Counted from the stretch's first letter, positions 1-10,440 are shown. The stretch: 52,683 nucleotides of DNA from Gnetum montanum (GCA_015680685.1 MNCI01008618.1:69815-122497); one strand, 5' to 3'. Notes: a model not told the origin generated them from the letters alone. A program made the numbers and translations.

Positions 1-25
1 CGTAGGGGTACCTAGCCACTCAACA
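1..25 (+). mobile_element. 3' end of the 5' LTR of element A
   Basis: The window opens inside an LTR. The terminal stretch GGGGTACCTAGCC recurs at the 3' end of every other LTR here, for example near 8869, 15630, 27240 and 43931. The LTR ends at CAACA (21-25), one base before the primer-binding site. The rest of this LTR lies outside the window. It differs at several positions from the end of the 3' LTR at 8880, so the element is not young. Confidence 0.8.
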
Positions 26-26
26 T

Positions 27-46
27 TGGCATTGTTGCCAGGGATT
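27..46 (+). other. Primer-binding site, tRNA-Asp type (element A)
   Basis: TGGCATTGTTGCCAGGGATT matches the complement of the 3' end of plant tRNA-Asp(GUC), TGGCGCCGTTGCCGGGGATC, apart from transition-type changes, several at former CpGs. A tRNA-Asp PBS one base after the LTR is typical of Athila-type Ty3/gypsy elements. Degenerate copies with the same spacing occur at 27258 and 43952. Confidence 0.82.
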
Positions 47-192
47 GTGAGTCTTACATGCATCATCTAACCTTAGTGAAATTATCATTCAAGTCATTAG
101 AACAAACCCAGGATAGAAACATTTACGCATGCTAGGTGGATTAAGAGTAAATAGTATGGTACACTAATTACATGGACCATCTAACATCCAAC

Positions 193-2020
193 ATGTCTTC
201 TCACAAGAGAGAGATATCCAACCCACTAATGCCGCAAGAATGTTAGGTGGTGTACAAGAATCTCGATGATTATGTCCCTAACTTCACTTTTGTCTTGCAT
301 CAGGATGAGCATCTATGATGGTGGGACATGAAGGGAAACATCGTACTACCACCCGACCGATCAGCTCCTGCAATGCTATTTCACAATCTTGGCAAACTAG
401 GCATCTAGGACCGTGGAGTGGAGTATGTCATGGAGGAAAATGACTACTAGGACTATTGTTGCACTAAGGCTCAATGAGTACAAGACCAGTAGCAGGTGGA
501 AAGATATGAACACCTGAAGGGAAAAAAATTTAGTAACCCCTTATTCTCACAAGGGCTATAGGACAATGGGGATCCCATCTTTCATGACACCCATTTGACC
601 GAACTTCCCTTGGGGCAGCATGTTCTTCAGTCCATCGTTCAGAACAAGCCTCTAACTAACCAAGATCCTCAAGGGGATGGAGGGTCACATAGCAAATATG
701 GATAGGATGATCGAGGCCATCATCAGGGTAGAGTGGGAGATCGACGCCAGAATGGTGGCAATACCTCTCCTTCTTCTCCATCCTCTCACTCTCCTACACC
801 TTCATCCAACTTAGGCTCTAATCATAATCGGGGTAGAAGGGAGTGAAGGGATGGTGGTAAAAAGGTTTAGAAGGGATAATGTGAGAAAACACATGACCAA
901 TCATGTGATGCTCGCCAACATGAAAGAAGGGGTAGTCGGAATCGTCATAACATCATGGTCCTCAACAAGACTATGACTCGAATGAGCCATTTTTGGCTAC
1001 TCGGAGCATGCTCCAGATCACCGAGCTAATTCAGATCACTAGTAGGTATGTGAAGGATAGCCTAATCAAGTGCGTTGATATGAACAACATGCCCAGATTT
1101 GAAGGTGGATACAACTGTGATCCTCAAACTCACTTGCAAGCATTCCATGATGCTTGCACCCTGCAAAACATTGACAATGATTAACAGACACTGAAGCTGT
1201 TCCCTTGCACACTCATCAAGGAAGCAAAAAACTAGTACTGGTCCTTGGAATTGGAATCAATCAGGAGATGGAGTATGATGCTTGAGATTTTCAATGACAA
1301 GTATCAAACATACTCCAGAGTGGTGAACCTGAGATGTTAGATCCAAGGGTGGAAGCAAGGTAATCATGAACCCTTGGATGCAGCCATGAGTAGATACTAT
1401 TAACTACTACATTAGTGCCCTGGTCATGGCTACTCTCAATAGGCATAGCTTCACCACATCATTGATGGGCTTCATTTTGAAACACGAAACACTCTTGGCA
1501 TGTACGCGCAGGGACGATTGTCAGAGCTAAGGGTCCATCAATTACAGCACCTCATTGAATAGGTCGCCAAGGAGAAAGGAGAACTTAGAAAGAAGAAGAG
1601 TGTAGGAGAATTCAATCAGGATCCCTCCATCAGAAAGAGGAAGGTCTGGTTTTGTGATGACGAGGAGGAATCACCACAGGAAGCAACGGTGAAATGAAAG
1701 ACCTTGCCTTTACAAAAGTTTTCATCTAAAATATCAGTAAAGGTTGATAAGATGTGGGACTCTTTAGACTAAAAATTTCAAAGTGTGCTAAAAATTGCAA
1801 AAGTGTTCAGAGAACAAGGTAATGACCACGATTGACGCAGGAAGAAGGAAGCTAAACGTGCCCAATATAAGGGTAAGGGCAAAGTTGCTGTAGCAGAGCA
1901 AGTTGTAGACTCTGACACCGAGGAGGATGACGAATGTGGCATATGCCAATATGAACATCCTAAGGGATGTTGCCCTGTGGTGTCACATCTTCAAGAGTCT
2001 GGGGTGTACACATTGATTCC
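193..2020 (+). pseudogene. Degenerate gag of Athila-like element A
   Basis: This is the structural (capsid/nucleocapsid) gene of a Ty3/gypsy element, broken by many stops and shifts. The ATG at 193 starts a Ser/Lys-rich N-terminus, then a conserved block (LDDYVPNFTFVLHQDEHL) shared with the copies at 15052 and 44170. A charged His/Arg/Ser linker follows. The Retrotrans_gag region spans about 1080-1330: a FEGGYNCDPQTHLQAF motif, then LFPCTLIKEAKN and a segment ending FNDKYQTYS, the usual F-G-DP-HL-F, LF-TL-A, W-F-Y pattern. Near 1937 the nucleocapsid motif CGICQYEHPKGCC looks like a compressed zinc knuckle (CX2CX3HX3C). The closest relative here is the gag at 44083. The family call is secure, the exact end is not. 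Confidence 0.85.
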
Positions 2021-2026
2021 TTGCTT

Positions 2027-2149
2027 GGCAAAGAGGCAAATAACCTGAAGGTTGCCTTACCCACAAGGCAATCCTAGGTAGTTCCACNGGCAAAGAGGCA
2101 AACAACCTGAAGGTTGCCTTACCCACAAGGCAATCCTAGGTAGTTCCAC
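2027..2149. other. 61-bp duplication around a single N (assembly artefact)
   Basis: The 61 bases at 2027-2087 are repeated almost identically at 2089-2149, separated only by N at 2088. The same pattern occurs at 30841 and 33599. This is what an unmerged overlap between contig ends looks like, so the duplication is probably not in the genome. Confidence 0.8.
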
Positions 2150-3345
2150 CAACAACAAGGATACTATCCAAGTGGAGCACCACCGCAACCTTATGAATAC
2201 TTCTAGCAGTGGTAGCACCCACAAGCATGGAGGATGCCACCTCCAAGGTAGCAGTACCCTTACAAATAGCCAAATCCCTATGGGTACTACATTCAACAAC
2301 CGATCTCCCCATGGGACTCTTCCAGTCATGCGGCCTTTCAAAGTCATTACCATCCTCTGGAATATTTTCGACCTCAATCTCCATCACCTAGGGGGAAAAC
2401 CCACATCTCTTCTATCCTTTGTCACCTTCTCCTACCGCTCCTCCACAACATCCCACTCCACTACCACCTGCTCCACTGATGTAGGAATAGATTCTACAAT
2501 AGTTGCAGCAACAAAACACTACGAGGGCTATTAACTTACAACCGGCCCCTCAGCCGAGTGGACCGGAACCCAAGCCACGAAAACATCTTTTTTGGCCCAA
2601 TAATCTGAACATACCCTCACATACACTTATGGCTAGTACCTTTGAACCTTCCAGTGCCTCCACTATTCCACCACCTGAGCATCCTTCAAGCCAACCACAC
2701 TCCAACATCTAGACGGTCATGCTCACACATGCCGTGATTAACTGGATCAAGCTAGGTCATCTTCCCCGAAAATTGACTGATCCAGGAAGCCCCCTCATCT
2801 ATCTTTAGGTGGCAAAGAATGAGCCATGTAAAGCCCTTCTAGACTTAGGGTCAGGAGTCAATTTGATCTCTCATGACATGTACAAGAACTGGAACTTGCC
2901 CACACTAAAGAAGAGCAACATTCGGCTCAAGTTAGTAGACCAATCCATCACCGTTCCCTTGAGATTGGTGGAGGACATTGTGACCAGCATTTGTGGGTGG
3001 TCCTATCCTATTGATTTCTTGGTCATTTGTGTGGAGAACAACAAGGGGAACTTCCCAATCATCATGGGAAGATCCTAGCTGAGCACGGTGGATGCACGAC
3101 TAGGACTCCGAGATCAGTCCCTTGAAATTTCAAAAGAAAATCCTTTCAGGAAGATCAAGAAGAAGCATGTTCCATGCATCGCGTACAGTGACTTAAGGTG
3201 CAACTATGTGTAGCAATTATGATCCACTAAGTGGATATCCATTCAAGCATGCAACTGGTGTATTGAGGAATCACCTGTTCAACAGTGCCTATACGCAATA
3301 GCCACCACCTAAGAGGGCACCCAGTGGTTGACAACTGATCCTATT
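2150..3345 (+). pseudogene. Gag-pol linker and retropepsin-like protease (element A)
   Basis: The first 550 bases encode a Pro/Tyr/Gln-rich linker (YYPSGAPPQPYEYF near 2160) with stops. From about 2760 to 3340 the frame encodes an aspartic protease: GSPLIYL, ALLDLGSGVNLISHDMY, a Lys-rich stretch, IDFLVI and FPIIMGRSWLSTVDA (with one stop). The active-site triad reads DLG instead of DSG or DTG, so this copy should be inactive; the homologous copy in element E (minus strand, near 26210) reads DSGSS. The family (Athila-type pepsin) is clear. Similarity continues to about 3380, where the sequence jumps straight to the post-integrase region: RT, RNase H and integrase are absent. Confidence 0.82.
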
Positions 3346-3379
3346 AGCAGCACATTATGCATGGAACCATCTAAGGGGA

Positions 3380-4439
3380 TTGTACATTATGACTTCAAGG
3401 GGAATGCAACATTCGTCGCTCTCTCTTGTCCCCTGGGCTGCTGTTGTGCCCTTACAGATTTCCTACCACTCCATGTTCTTTTCTCCATGGAAGCTTTTAG
3501 CAGTTCGACCTTGCATGGTGTGGTCCTCACCGAAAAATTCAAAAAATTTAATAAATAAATAAATAATAAACATGAGGATTCAAAGCACACCCCTTGGTTG
3601 AATGCATGCAAACATGCATGGGTCTTTGCATGGTGTGGTTCCCTTGAAAAAGAAAAAAATCATGGCATCACTATGTGGGAATTCAAAGCACACCCCTTAG
3701 ATTGCCTCTCATGAGCCACAAGCAATAATTATGGGACTTCCTTCATCCCCTCTAACTTTGTCTCATTTCACTTCCTTCTTCTCATGTTTTTTGGAGTGGT
3801 GGCTCTCTGTGGGTGCATTTCTGCTTCCTTGGGGGATGGTCGAGGCTTTGTCTGTTACTTCGATGTCACTGTATGCGGTTGGTTTTGGGTCTAAACTCAG
3901 GAAACGTTTTACTGGGTCACTTAACCACAACTTCACATGGGGTTTTATGTGACTGACGATTGGAATTCCATTTTCTCATTTCTCTCTTCACCCAGTTCCA
4001 TCCGTAACTCACTTCACTGCTTGTCTTATGTTACGAAAGTTCGTCGTGGTTTCCATGGGCTTCTCATGCCTTGGCGGGATCTCTTGGGTAGGTGTCTTAA
4101 CTGGCGAACATCATTTCTTGACCCTGGGGTTCACAGACCCTAGTGTTGAGGATATGTAGGGGCTACTAAGGCTATTTCTTGCTATGGGGAGGACCCACCT
4201 GCATATTCTTGTTCCCGCTTGTGAAGTCTTCCATCCTTTAGATTTTGTGATTAATTATGTTCAGGGTCCCATCGCTTGATTTCTTCCCCACGGAGTTCTT
4301 TTGAGTCATGTTCTCCTATTTTTGAATTTTTTTTATACCTAATTACCTTCCTCCTATCCTTAGTCATGATCAAGCCTCTGTCATGCTTCAACCACCCCAA
4401 TTTGGCATTTCAAATTCATCATTTTGGGCTTTTTCCATG
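3380..4439 (+). mobile_element. Post-integrase non-coding spacer of element A
   Basis: This stretch carries no convincing gene. Parts match, in reverse, the regions downstream of integrase in elements E (21640-22080) and D (50480-50830): the blocks around 'TTTGCATGGTGTGGTTCC' (3628) and 'GGAATTCAAAGCACACCCC' (3679). The match places the pol deletion in A near 3380. Short open frames here are not conserved between copies. Confidence 0.65.
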
Positions 4440-4520
4440 TTGGTCAATGGGTGCACACCCCTGCGTATACGCGGCCTCGTCAATGCAGCATCCAACCCCT
4501 ATATATAGGGCTAATGTGCT
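4440..4520 (+). promoter_or_regulatory. Putative internal promoter upstream of ORF X (element A)
   Basis: A TATA box CCTATATATAGG (4498-4509) follows GTATACGCGGCC and CGTCAATGCAGC. The 3' LTR of the same element has the same arrangement: a palindromic GTATATACGGGGC and CATCGACGCAGCC followed by the LTR TATA box at 8118. The segment lies about 390 bp upstream of the ORF X start. Element H has an equivalent region of a different repeat class. Promoter function is inferred. Confidence 0.55.
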
Positions 4521-4646
4521 TCACATTTTCATCATTTGGAATCCAAATTGGAGGGATATTTTGCCATTTTTTCTGCCCAACTCTTCCCTAAGCACCTACG
4601 TTCTATTGCACATCCACATCAACCGATCCTTGCCCTTTTACGCAAC

Positions 4647-4676
4647 TGGAGGTATGCTCTCAGTCATGGGGGGGTG
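4647..4676 (+). promoter_or_regulatory. Candidate splice donor and PPT-like tract
   Basis: CTGGAG|GTATGC (GT at 4652-4653) is a good plant 5' splice site. It is followed at once by TCAGTCATGGGGGGG, nearly the same as the element's true polypurine tract AGTCATGGGGGTA at 7982. With the acceptor-like GATTGTAG just before the ORF X ATG at 4896 it would define a 5'-UTR intron of about 240 bp. Inferred, with no transcript evidence. Confidence 0.4.
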
Positions 4677-4895
4677 ATTCCTTTGCATAATTAATTAATT
4701 ACTTAGTTACGAAAACAACCATTTAAAATTCAACTCATTCTTTGTTGTTTTTGGCTCTAACTCATAAATTAACACTCCGGGAGACTTAAAGGAATGCTTG
4801 TGCCAACAACATAACCTAGTCGAACTGAGAAGGCGTATAAGGACCATCTTGAGCTACTTATGCATAGTCTAATGGGTGGTTATGTTTGATTGTAG

Positions 4896-7750
4896 ATGGC
4901 ACCCAAACTAAGGCATCCAAGGGGCGAAGGACCATCATAACCAAGGGACAAGTGTCCATGCATGAGAAGAGGATGAGGCGTGCAACAGCCAAAGCACACG
5001 GAGGGCTCTCATGCAATTGGCCCCCTTTGCGAAGGACCTGACATGGAATCTATCCATTAGATTCCTGAAGAGGAGATTCCCAGTGAGCAATCGCAAGGGG
5101 ATGAGACTCCTAGGATAGCACCATGGCTTGAGGTCATCCTGACCCAAGCCTGTCTTGATGCTATCACGCTGCATGAGGTGCAACGGATGGTCCTTCAAGA
5201 GCTAGACTTTGGACCATTCCTCGAGAACACGCTAGAAGAAGTGAGGCTCCAATTGCAAAACTCTCCGATGTGGCCTATCATCACAACCATTGGTGAATGG
5301 TACTTAGGAGAGACCTATCTCTTTTGGATGAATCAACAACTAGGGTCTAGAGTAAGAATCGAAGACATTTATGTCTCTTACTCTTCGAAGGTGATAGTGT
5401 AGGCTCTGGGGTTACCCAAGACTGGGAAAATGTGGTGGAAATTTCAAAATAGGCCGACCTAGAGGTAAAGGTGGAATGGACCAAACGGTGCTATGGGGTA
5501 GAGCACAATGAATTTGGCTCTTTGATCATGGTGGAGAGGGTGTACTCAAAGATCGCGTCTTACCACTTGAAACCAATGGTAAGACCCAGTAAAATCACAA
5601 CCTTTTCCGCTCGTGTGTGTGCCGCCTTGAGTGGGAAATTCCCAATGAGTCTTCCATAGTTGTTGTTCTTGGAGATTGAAAAGAGGTTCATTGAAAGTGA
5701 ACATGGAAGATGAGTTCTCTCCTTTTCCTGCCTAATCCGAAAGTTGTGCAAATGGGTAGGGATAGCACAATACTCCAATGATGTAATCTGGCATGCCCCA
5801 ATTGCCTCTTGGTGGGAAATGATGAAGGATAAGACTCCTTCCAGCACACAAATAGAGGAGGAGTAGTAACCACCTCCACCACCTGCATAAACAACAAGGA
5901 TAGATTCGCAAACCATTGCAAAACACATCTGCAAGATTTGACAAATACTCTTGAGCCAACAAGACAAATTTGGTAGGACTAGTGGAGGAGAAGACCCTTC
6001 GGTCTATCGCCCTATAGTGAGCCACCTAGAGCAAGTGGCTCAATTAGTTAGCTTGCTTGAAAGAGTAGGGCCAATGTTTCCTGTAGCCTAAACGCAAGTG
6101 CCTGCACGAATAGATCCTAGTGTCCGAGAGGTAACAGTGTCCACACAACAGTTATTTCTTGAAATTTCTGGAAATTCTACTACCTTTTCAATACACTTGG
6201 AAGATGGTCAAGGGGAAACAGTCCTAGTGATGCAGCACCAAGGATAGGAGATTGCGGCCGAAGTGGTTATTGACACAATTGCTACAACTCTCAACACACC
6301 GACAGCACCTATACCAAACGTTCATGGACTACAAGATGTACAAGCATCTGTCAGAACTTTGTGTAGCAAGATTGATGCAGCCCAACATGAGGAGTTGTTG
6401 GACCAACTCGTGGGAACCAGGCAACCACTTTCAGATGTCTTCAACCTTCCAGACAACATTACTACAACCCAGTTGGAGCTGCTCTCTGTAAGGGGTAAGA
6501 GCCTCATTTTGGAAGGGCAACTTGAAGCTGCTCAAGTCTCTTATCAACGCTTGGCAATAGAAGTAGCCCAATTAAGAGCCCAACTTGCCGATCCAACCAT
6601 TTTCAACCGTGAAATCACCAAAGATGAACCTTTTCAATAGCTTCAACTCAAAATTTAGATCATTGAGGATGTGCAAGAGATGATGATCTTCAATAAGTCC
6701 TTGGTAGATGTTTGAGCAAATCATTTACACAAGGACTTGGCAGAGGTTCACCAGAAGAACGTTTGATTGACTATGGAGGTTCATCACCTGCGCAATGTTG
6801 ATGTAGAAAATGAACACATGAAAAATTTTATCCACCAACAACAGGAAGAACTAGCCAGGGTGAACGCTGACATAAGAAGGTTGGCTACTGAAAATCGAAA
6901 TCTATCAATGGAGGAGGTTCAGGCGTTGTGACAGAAATCTACAATTGAAATCATGGCTTGGAAGAATGAGGCCTTGAAATTTGAAAACATCAAAAATCAT
7001 TACCGGGACCAAGTGGGATTACAAAAGAAAGTAAATGAAAAGCATATTCAAGTTACAAAAGCCAAAATGAACCAAGCACTACAGCAGCTCCAAGAAGAAG
7101 GTGAGGTATGGCAACCTATCTTTGATGGGTTGAATGCCTACAATCAAGCTGAAATCCACCTTAAAGAGCTACAAATTGAAGAGATGATAGAATATATGAA
7201 GTTTTCCAACCTTCGATATGCAAATTTGGCTATGCTCACAGCTAGGACACCACGGCTAGAATTGGAAAAGCAAGTGGCTACCTCATATTCTCTATATGAG
7301 GGTGAGTTTCAGGCACATAAAGCAACAAAGTAGAAGCTAAAAATAGGAGATGCGGAACTCGAGGTTCTCCACACGTGATTTGAAGGATAATGTACAGTCG
7401 CGAAGAACTTGTCCCATCGAATGAATGACTACCAGCAGCTGCAGGCATCAATCCGAGCGTTCAACATTGAATGAAAGCAATTTGTAGCTTGGTTTGTCAA
7501 CCTAAAAGAACTCTTCCCAGCACTGCCATGCCCTTGGGAGGTTCCAGTTCTAGCACACATTGGAAAAGCTTCCTGGATAGTGAACGATCCTAGAAGCAAA
7601 GAAGAAAAGATGAGGGCCCTCTTGGAGGCTTTCTAGCTACCTCTAGAAGTTTCAACTACTACGGGGAAACCATCATTCATGCCACCACCAACACATGGGC
7701 CATAGGTTGGAGAAGGTCCATTGGAACCACTACCCCCAAGGACTGTGTGA
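4896..7750 (+). pseudogene. ORF X (3' env-position ORF) of element A, degenerate
   Basis: This is a coding region of roughly 950 codons between the post-pol spacer and the 3' PPT, homologous to 31105-32875 and to the minus-strand 47482-50302. The ATG at 4896 is chosen because all three copies have GATT(G/A)TAG|ATGG there. Conserved N-terminal features include LQELDFGPFLE (about 5190), NSPMWPII and WYLGETYL, a short segment ending LGLPKTG, and SFSCLIRKLCKWVGI (about 5720). This order and the last motif recall the 'putative plant transposon protein' domain of Athila env-like ORFs. From about 6250 to 7350 the protein is charged, Leu/Gln/Glu-rich and predicted coiled coil. The C-terminus has FVAWFVNLKELF and NDPRSKEEKMRALLEAF. 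At least ten in-frame stops make it a pseudogene. I see no membrane segment or signal peptide. Domain homology is inference; the repeat family is seen directly. Confidence 0.72.
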
Positions 7751-7981
7751 TCTTCTCCAACAATTTTGTGCATCATTCTACATGACAGAGACTCCAGGAC
7801 CAGCACGGTGTTCAATTTTCTCTCTAAACATCGCCATTTTTTTGTAACTTGTCCTTCTTTGTAACTTGGGCACTTGGTAAAAATTGATGTTGTGTCATCT
7901 GCGTGTGTCAAATCATGTGCATTGTAAGTAAAAGTCCATACCTTCCAAATTGTAGAGTGACTCGTGGATGAGTTTCTACTT
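7751..7981 (+). other. 3' untranslated region of element A
   Basis: Non-coding sequence between the ORF X stop and the polypurine tract. It corresponds to the reverse complement of 47195-47480 in element D and 19686-20075 in element E. Short open frames on either strand are chance. Confidence 0.6.
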
Positions 7982-7994
7982 AGTCATGGGGGTA
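7982..7994 (+). other. Polypurine tract of element A
   Basis: AGTCATGGGGGTA lies directly before the LTR start TGATGA. Equivalent tracts precede the LTRs of E (minus, 19673-19685) and D (minus, 47182-47194). Confidence 0.75.
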
Positions 7995-8880
7995 TGATGA
8001 AGTGTCATTACTCGGTGCGTCAACTAGGCCGTATATACGGGGCTGCATCGACGCAGCCCTGTCGACATAGCCTTCCATGCGTTGACATGGCCCCGTTTAC
8101 GTAGAGCTTATTTAGGCCTATAAATAAGAGGGCCTTCCGCCTCATTTAGGTACCTTTTAGTTAGTTGTAGCGAAGCTCTTGTAGTTTCTTCCCACAGGAG
8201 ATAGAATATTTTCCAAGTGCCCGTAGCAGGTGTAAGAAAAGTGACTGGTTCTTTATTTGAATGTTGATGTATCTGAGCCCATTGGCATGATGGCAATAAA
8301 GACAAACTCTTCAAGAATCCCTTACAGCATTTGGACTTAGTCATTTAATTCATTCATTAGTTTAATATGATTATGCTTTGATAGTTACTCAAGTTTCTAT
8401 TATTGTTATTCTAATTGCTTTCGCTCTCTTATAAGTTCGTAAAGACCATAAGTACGACCATCTCGAATGTAAACCCAACACTTGGTAACCCAGTGACACT
8501 TAACGTCTAGTAACTTAGTAGTGTTTAGGGGATGCTTAGAACATGCTCAGAAGATGGGATCAAATACTTATGTTAGGAGTAGTTAAGATTTAGATTTAGA
8601 TAGTTTTAGATTACTTAATATTCTAGCCTTACTTTCCAAGATAATTAGACACCAAAAGATAAGTAAACAGCTATAAAAATCCTTAGCCTTAATCTCGCTT
8701 AACCATCGTAAACAAAACATCATAAGTGAGATGGGGAAGACAACGACTGTTCTAACCTAAGGTTTGGCTAGTTAGGGTCTGGTGTATGTTAAGTGCTTAC
8801 AATCTACGGAATTCGACTGAGTCGCGTGTGAGTGCCCATGATTCATATGGTTAGGCATAAGGGTACCTAGCTGCTGATCA
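7995..8880 (+). mobile_element. 3' LTR of element A
   Basis: This 886-bp LTR starts TGATGAAGTG and ends CTGCTGATCA. U3 has short palindromic or repeated blocks (GTATATACGG, CATCGACGCAGCC, GTCGACATAGCC, GCGTTGACATGGCC at 8030-8095). A TATA box CTATAAATAAG is at 8118-8128. The R/U5 part has the family-wide blocks ATAGTTACTC..., ACACTTGGTAACCCAGTGA (8480) and AATCTCGCTTAACCATCG (8690). It is followed by GCTAT, inside the minus-strand LTR of element E; the matching left target-site copy lies outside the window. Confidence 0.85.
8118..8128 (+). promoter_or_regulatory. TATA box of the element A LTR
   Basis: CTATAAATAAG recurs at the same LTR position at 26502 and 43224 and, reversed, in minus-strand LTRs. 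It marks the probable U3/R boundary about 30 bp downstream. Confidence 0.65.
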
Positions 8881-9067
8881 GCTATCTATGACAAAAACTA
8901 ATATGAAAATCGTGAGCCTAAGCACTATATTTATAGGCTAGCATACACCCCGCGATATCAGATATTCAACATCACATCTTGGGGTCTAATATTGGATACT
9001 TGATATTGAGGCTCTGATATCAGATATCCGATATCGAAGCCAGAGCCAATGAAAACATGATTCATCA
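8881..9067 (-). mobile_element. U3 part of the 5' LTR of element E (right-hand end)
   Basis: This reverse-strand LTR piece ends at TTCATCA (9067) and has GATATC-type U3 repeats. It matches the U3 of the LTR at 18822-19672 closely, including 'GCTATCTATGACAAAA' and 'CATGATTCATCA'. The flank TTGTA (9068-9072) pairs with TCGTA (18817-18821), the flank of the other end of E. Its R/U5 part is missing because element A is inserted at 8880/8881. Confidence 0.72.
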
Positions 9068-9315
9068 TTGTACAATCACAAACATCACACTGTAGGCATG
9101 AACTAGGAAACAATAGAACTAAAAATCAAATATCTATGAAAAAGCTATCTAAAATCTATCAACGAACTATGTCCCAACCATGCACCCAAGTGTTGTATTT
9201 ATAGGCTAGCACAGAAGAGATGATATCAGATATCCGACATCATTTCTTGGGACCCGATATCATGTATTCGATATTAAGGCTCTGATATTGGAGCTGACAA
9301 AATCATGACTCATCA
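9068..9315 (-). mobile_element. U3/R part of minus-strand LTR C (right piece)
   Basis: LTR sequence with a TATTTATAGGCTAGC segment and GATATC repeats, ending CATGACTCATCA at 9315. It is followed by AGGGG (9316-9320). The remaining two thirds of an LTR broken at exactly the same point is at 18193-18821, itself preceded by AGGGG (18188-18192). Confidence 0.72.
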
Positions 9316-10440
9316 AGGGGTATATATTATTAGTTAGTTAGTTAATTTGGTGCGAGGAGAGGTATTATGAATTTTTTGATTAGTTTATTGTTGGTTACTA
9401 TAAAATTTTTTATATACTTTGAAAATTTGAGAAGCAGTATACTTTTGTTAGGATAAGTGGTATAAAGTTTAGTTTATTTGGGGAGTATGGGTATTGTATT
9501 TAGTTTATATGGGGGATATGTGTATTGGAGTTTAGGGTGTTAGCCCCAAAAAAAGAAATATATTAAAGATAAATAATTAGATTCAGAGTACAAAAGTAGA
9601 GGAGTAGAGAAGAAACTCCAAAACAAAAAAAGGGAAAGGCTCATGCATTGTAGTTTAGTTTATATGAGGGATACACAATGTATTTTATATAGGGCGTAGC
9701 ATGTTACGTTATTATTTTTTTTCTTAAGAGATAATAATTAGAATGGGTAAAGGTCATTTGTTAGAATATGTCTAATTTTATTTGTGTTTTTCATTCATAT
9801 GTTATTTGTTTAATTTAGGGATTTGTTTGGGGGTGGAGGTATTATGTTTCTATTGTTATAAGGGGTATATATTGTAGTTTTATTTTTTTAAATAAAGGTA
9901 ATAGTTATAATTTGAAGAATTTATTAGTGTTTTTTTATTATATTTGTCTTAGTGGATGAGGTAGTCATATTATATTTTAGTTTATATGAAGGGTACATAG
10001 TGTAGTTTTATATAGGGCACAGTATATTAGGATTATGTTTTTTAAAAAGAAAGATAGTAGTTAGAACACCTACACATAGGTTTGTAGAATAGTTGTAATT
10101 TTATTTATGTTTTGTTATTCATAGATTATTTGTTTAATTCAGGATTTGTTTGGTGGATATGGGTATTATGTTGGTGTTGTTATTAGGGCTATATATTGTA
10201 GTTTATAAATTTGGTAGCATCTTAGAGGTTTTTTTAATTAAAGATAGGTAGTAATTAGAATTGTTGGAATTTATATGTATTTTTGAATCATGGATTATTT
10301 GTTTCAGTTAGGGATTTGTATGGGGGAATGGCCCTTCCTTAGTATTATTATAAGGGGTATATTGTAGTTTATAAATGGCATAACATGTAAGGGTATTAGT
10401 ACTTGTGAAGAGAGATAATAGTTAGGATGTACGTGCTATC
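9316..10440. repeat. AT-rich degenerate repeat block
   Basis: Diverged copies of a unit of roughly 200-330 bp. Landmarks are ATTGTTATAAGGGGTATATATTG (at 9858, variants at 10173 and 10346) and the pair TTTGTGTTTTTCATTCAT / TTATTTGTTTAATTTAGGGATTTG (9783 and 10100). A further copy lies at 18050-18192. No coding potential is seen. Confidence 0.6.

Noticed and set aside
2057-2534. Several overlapping frames on both strands
   Set aside because: Shadows of the proline-rich gag-pol linker; one crosses an N and an artefactual duplication.
5560-6025. Minus-strand frames of 77-135 codons opposite ORF X
   Set aside because: Shadows of the plus-strand coding; the same antisense frames are not kept in the other two ORF X copies.
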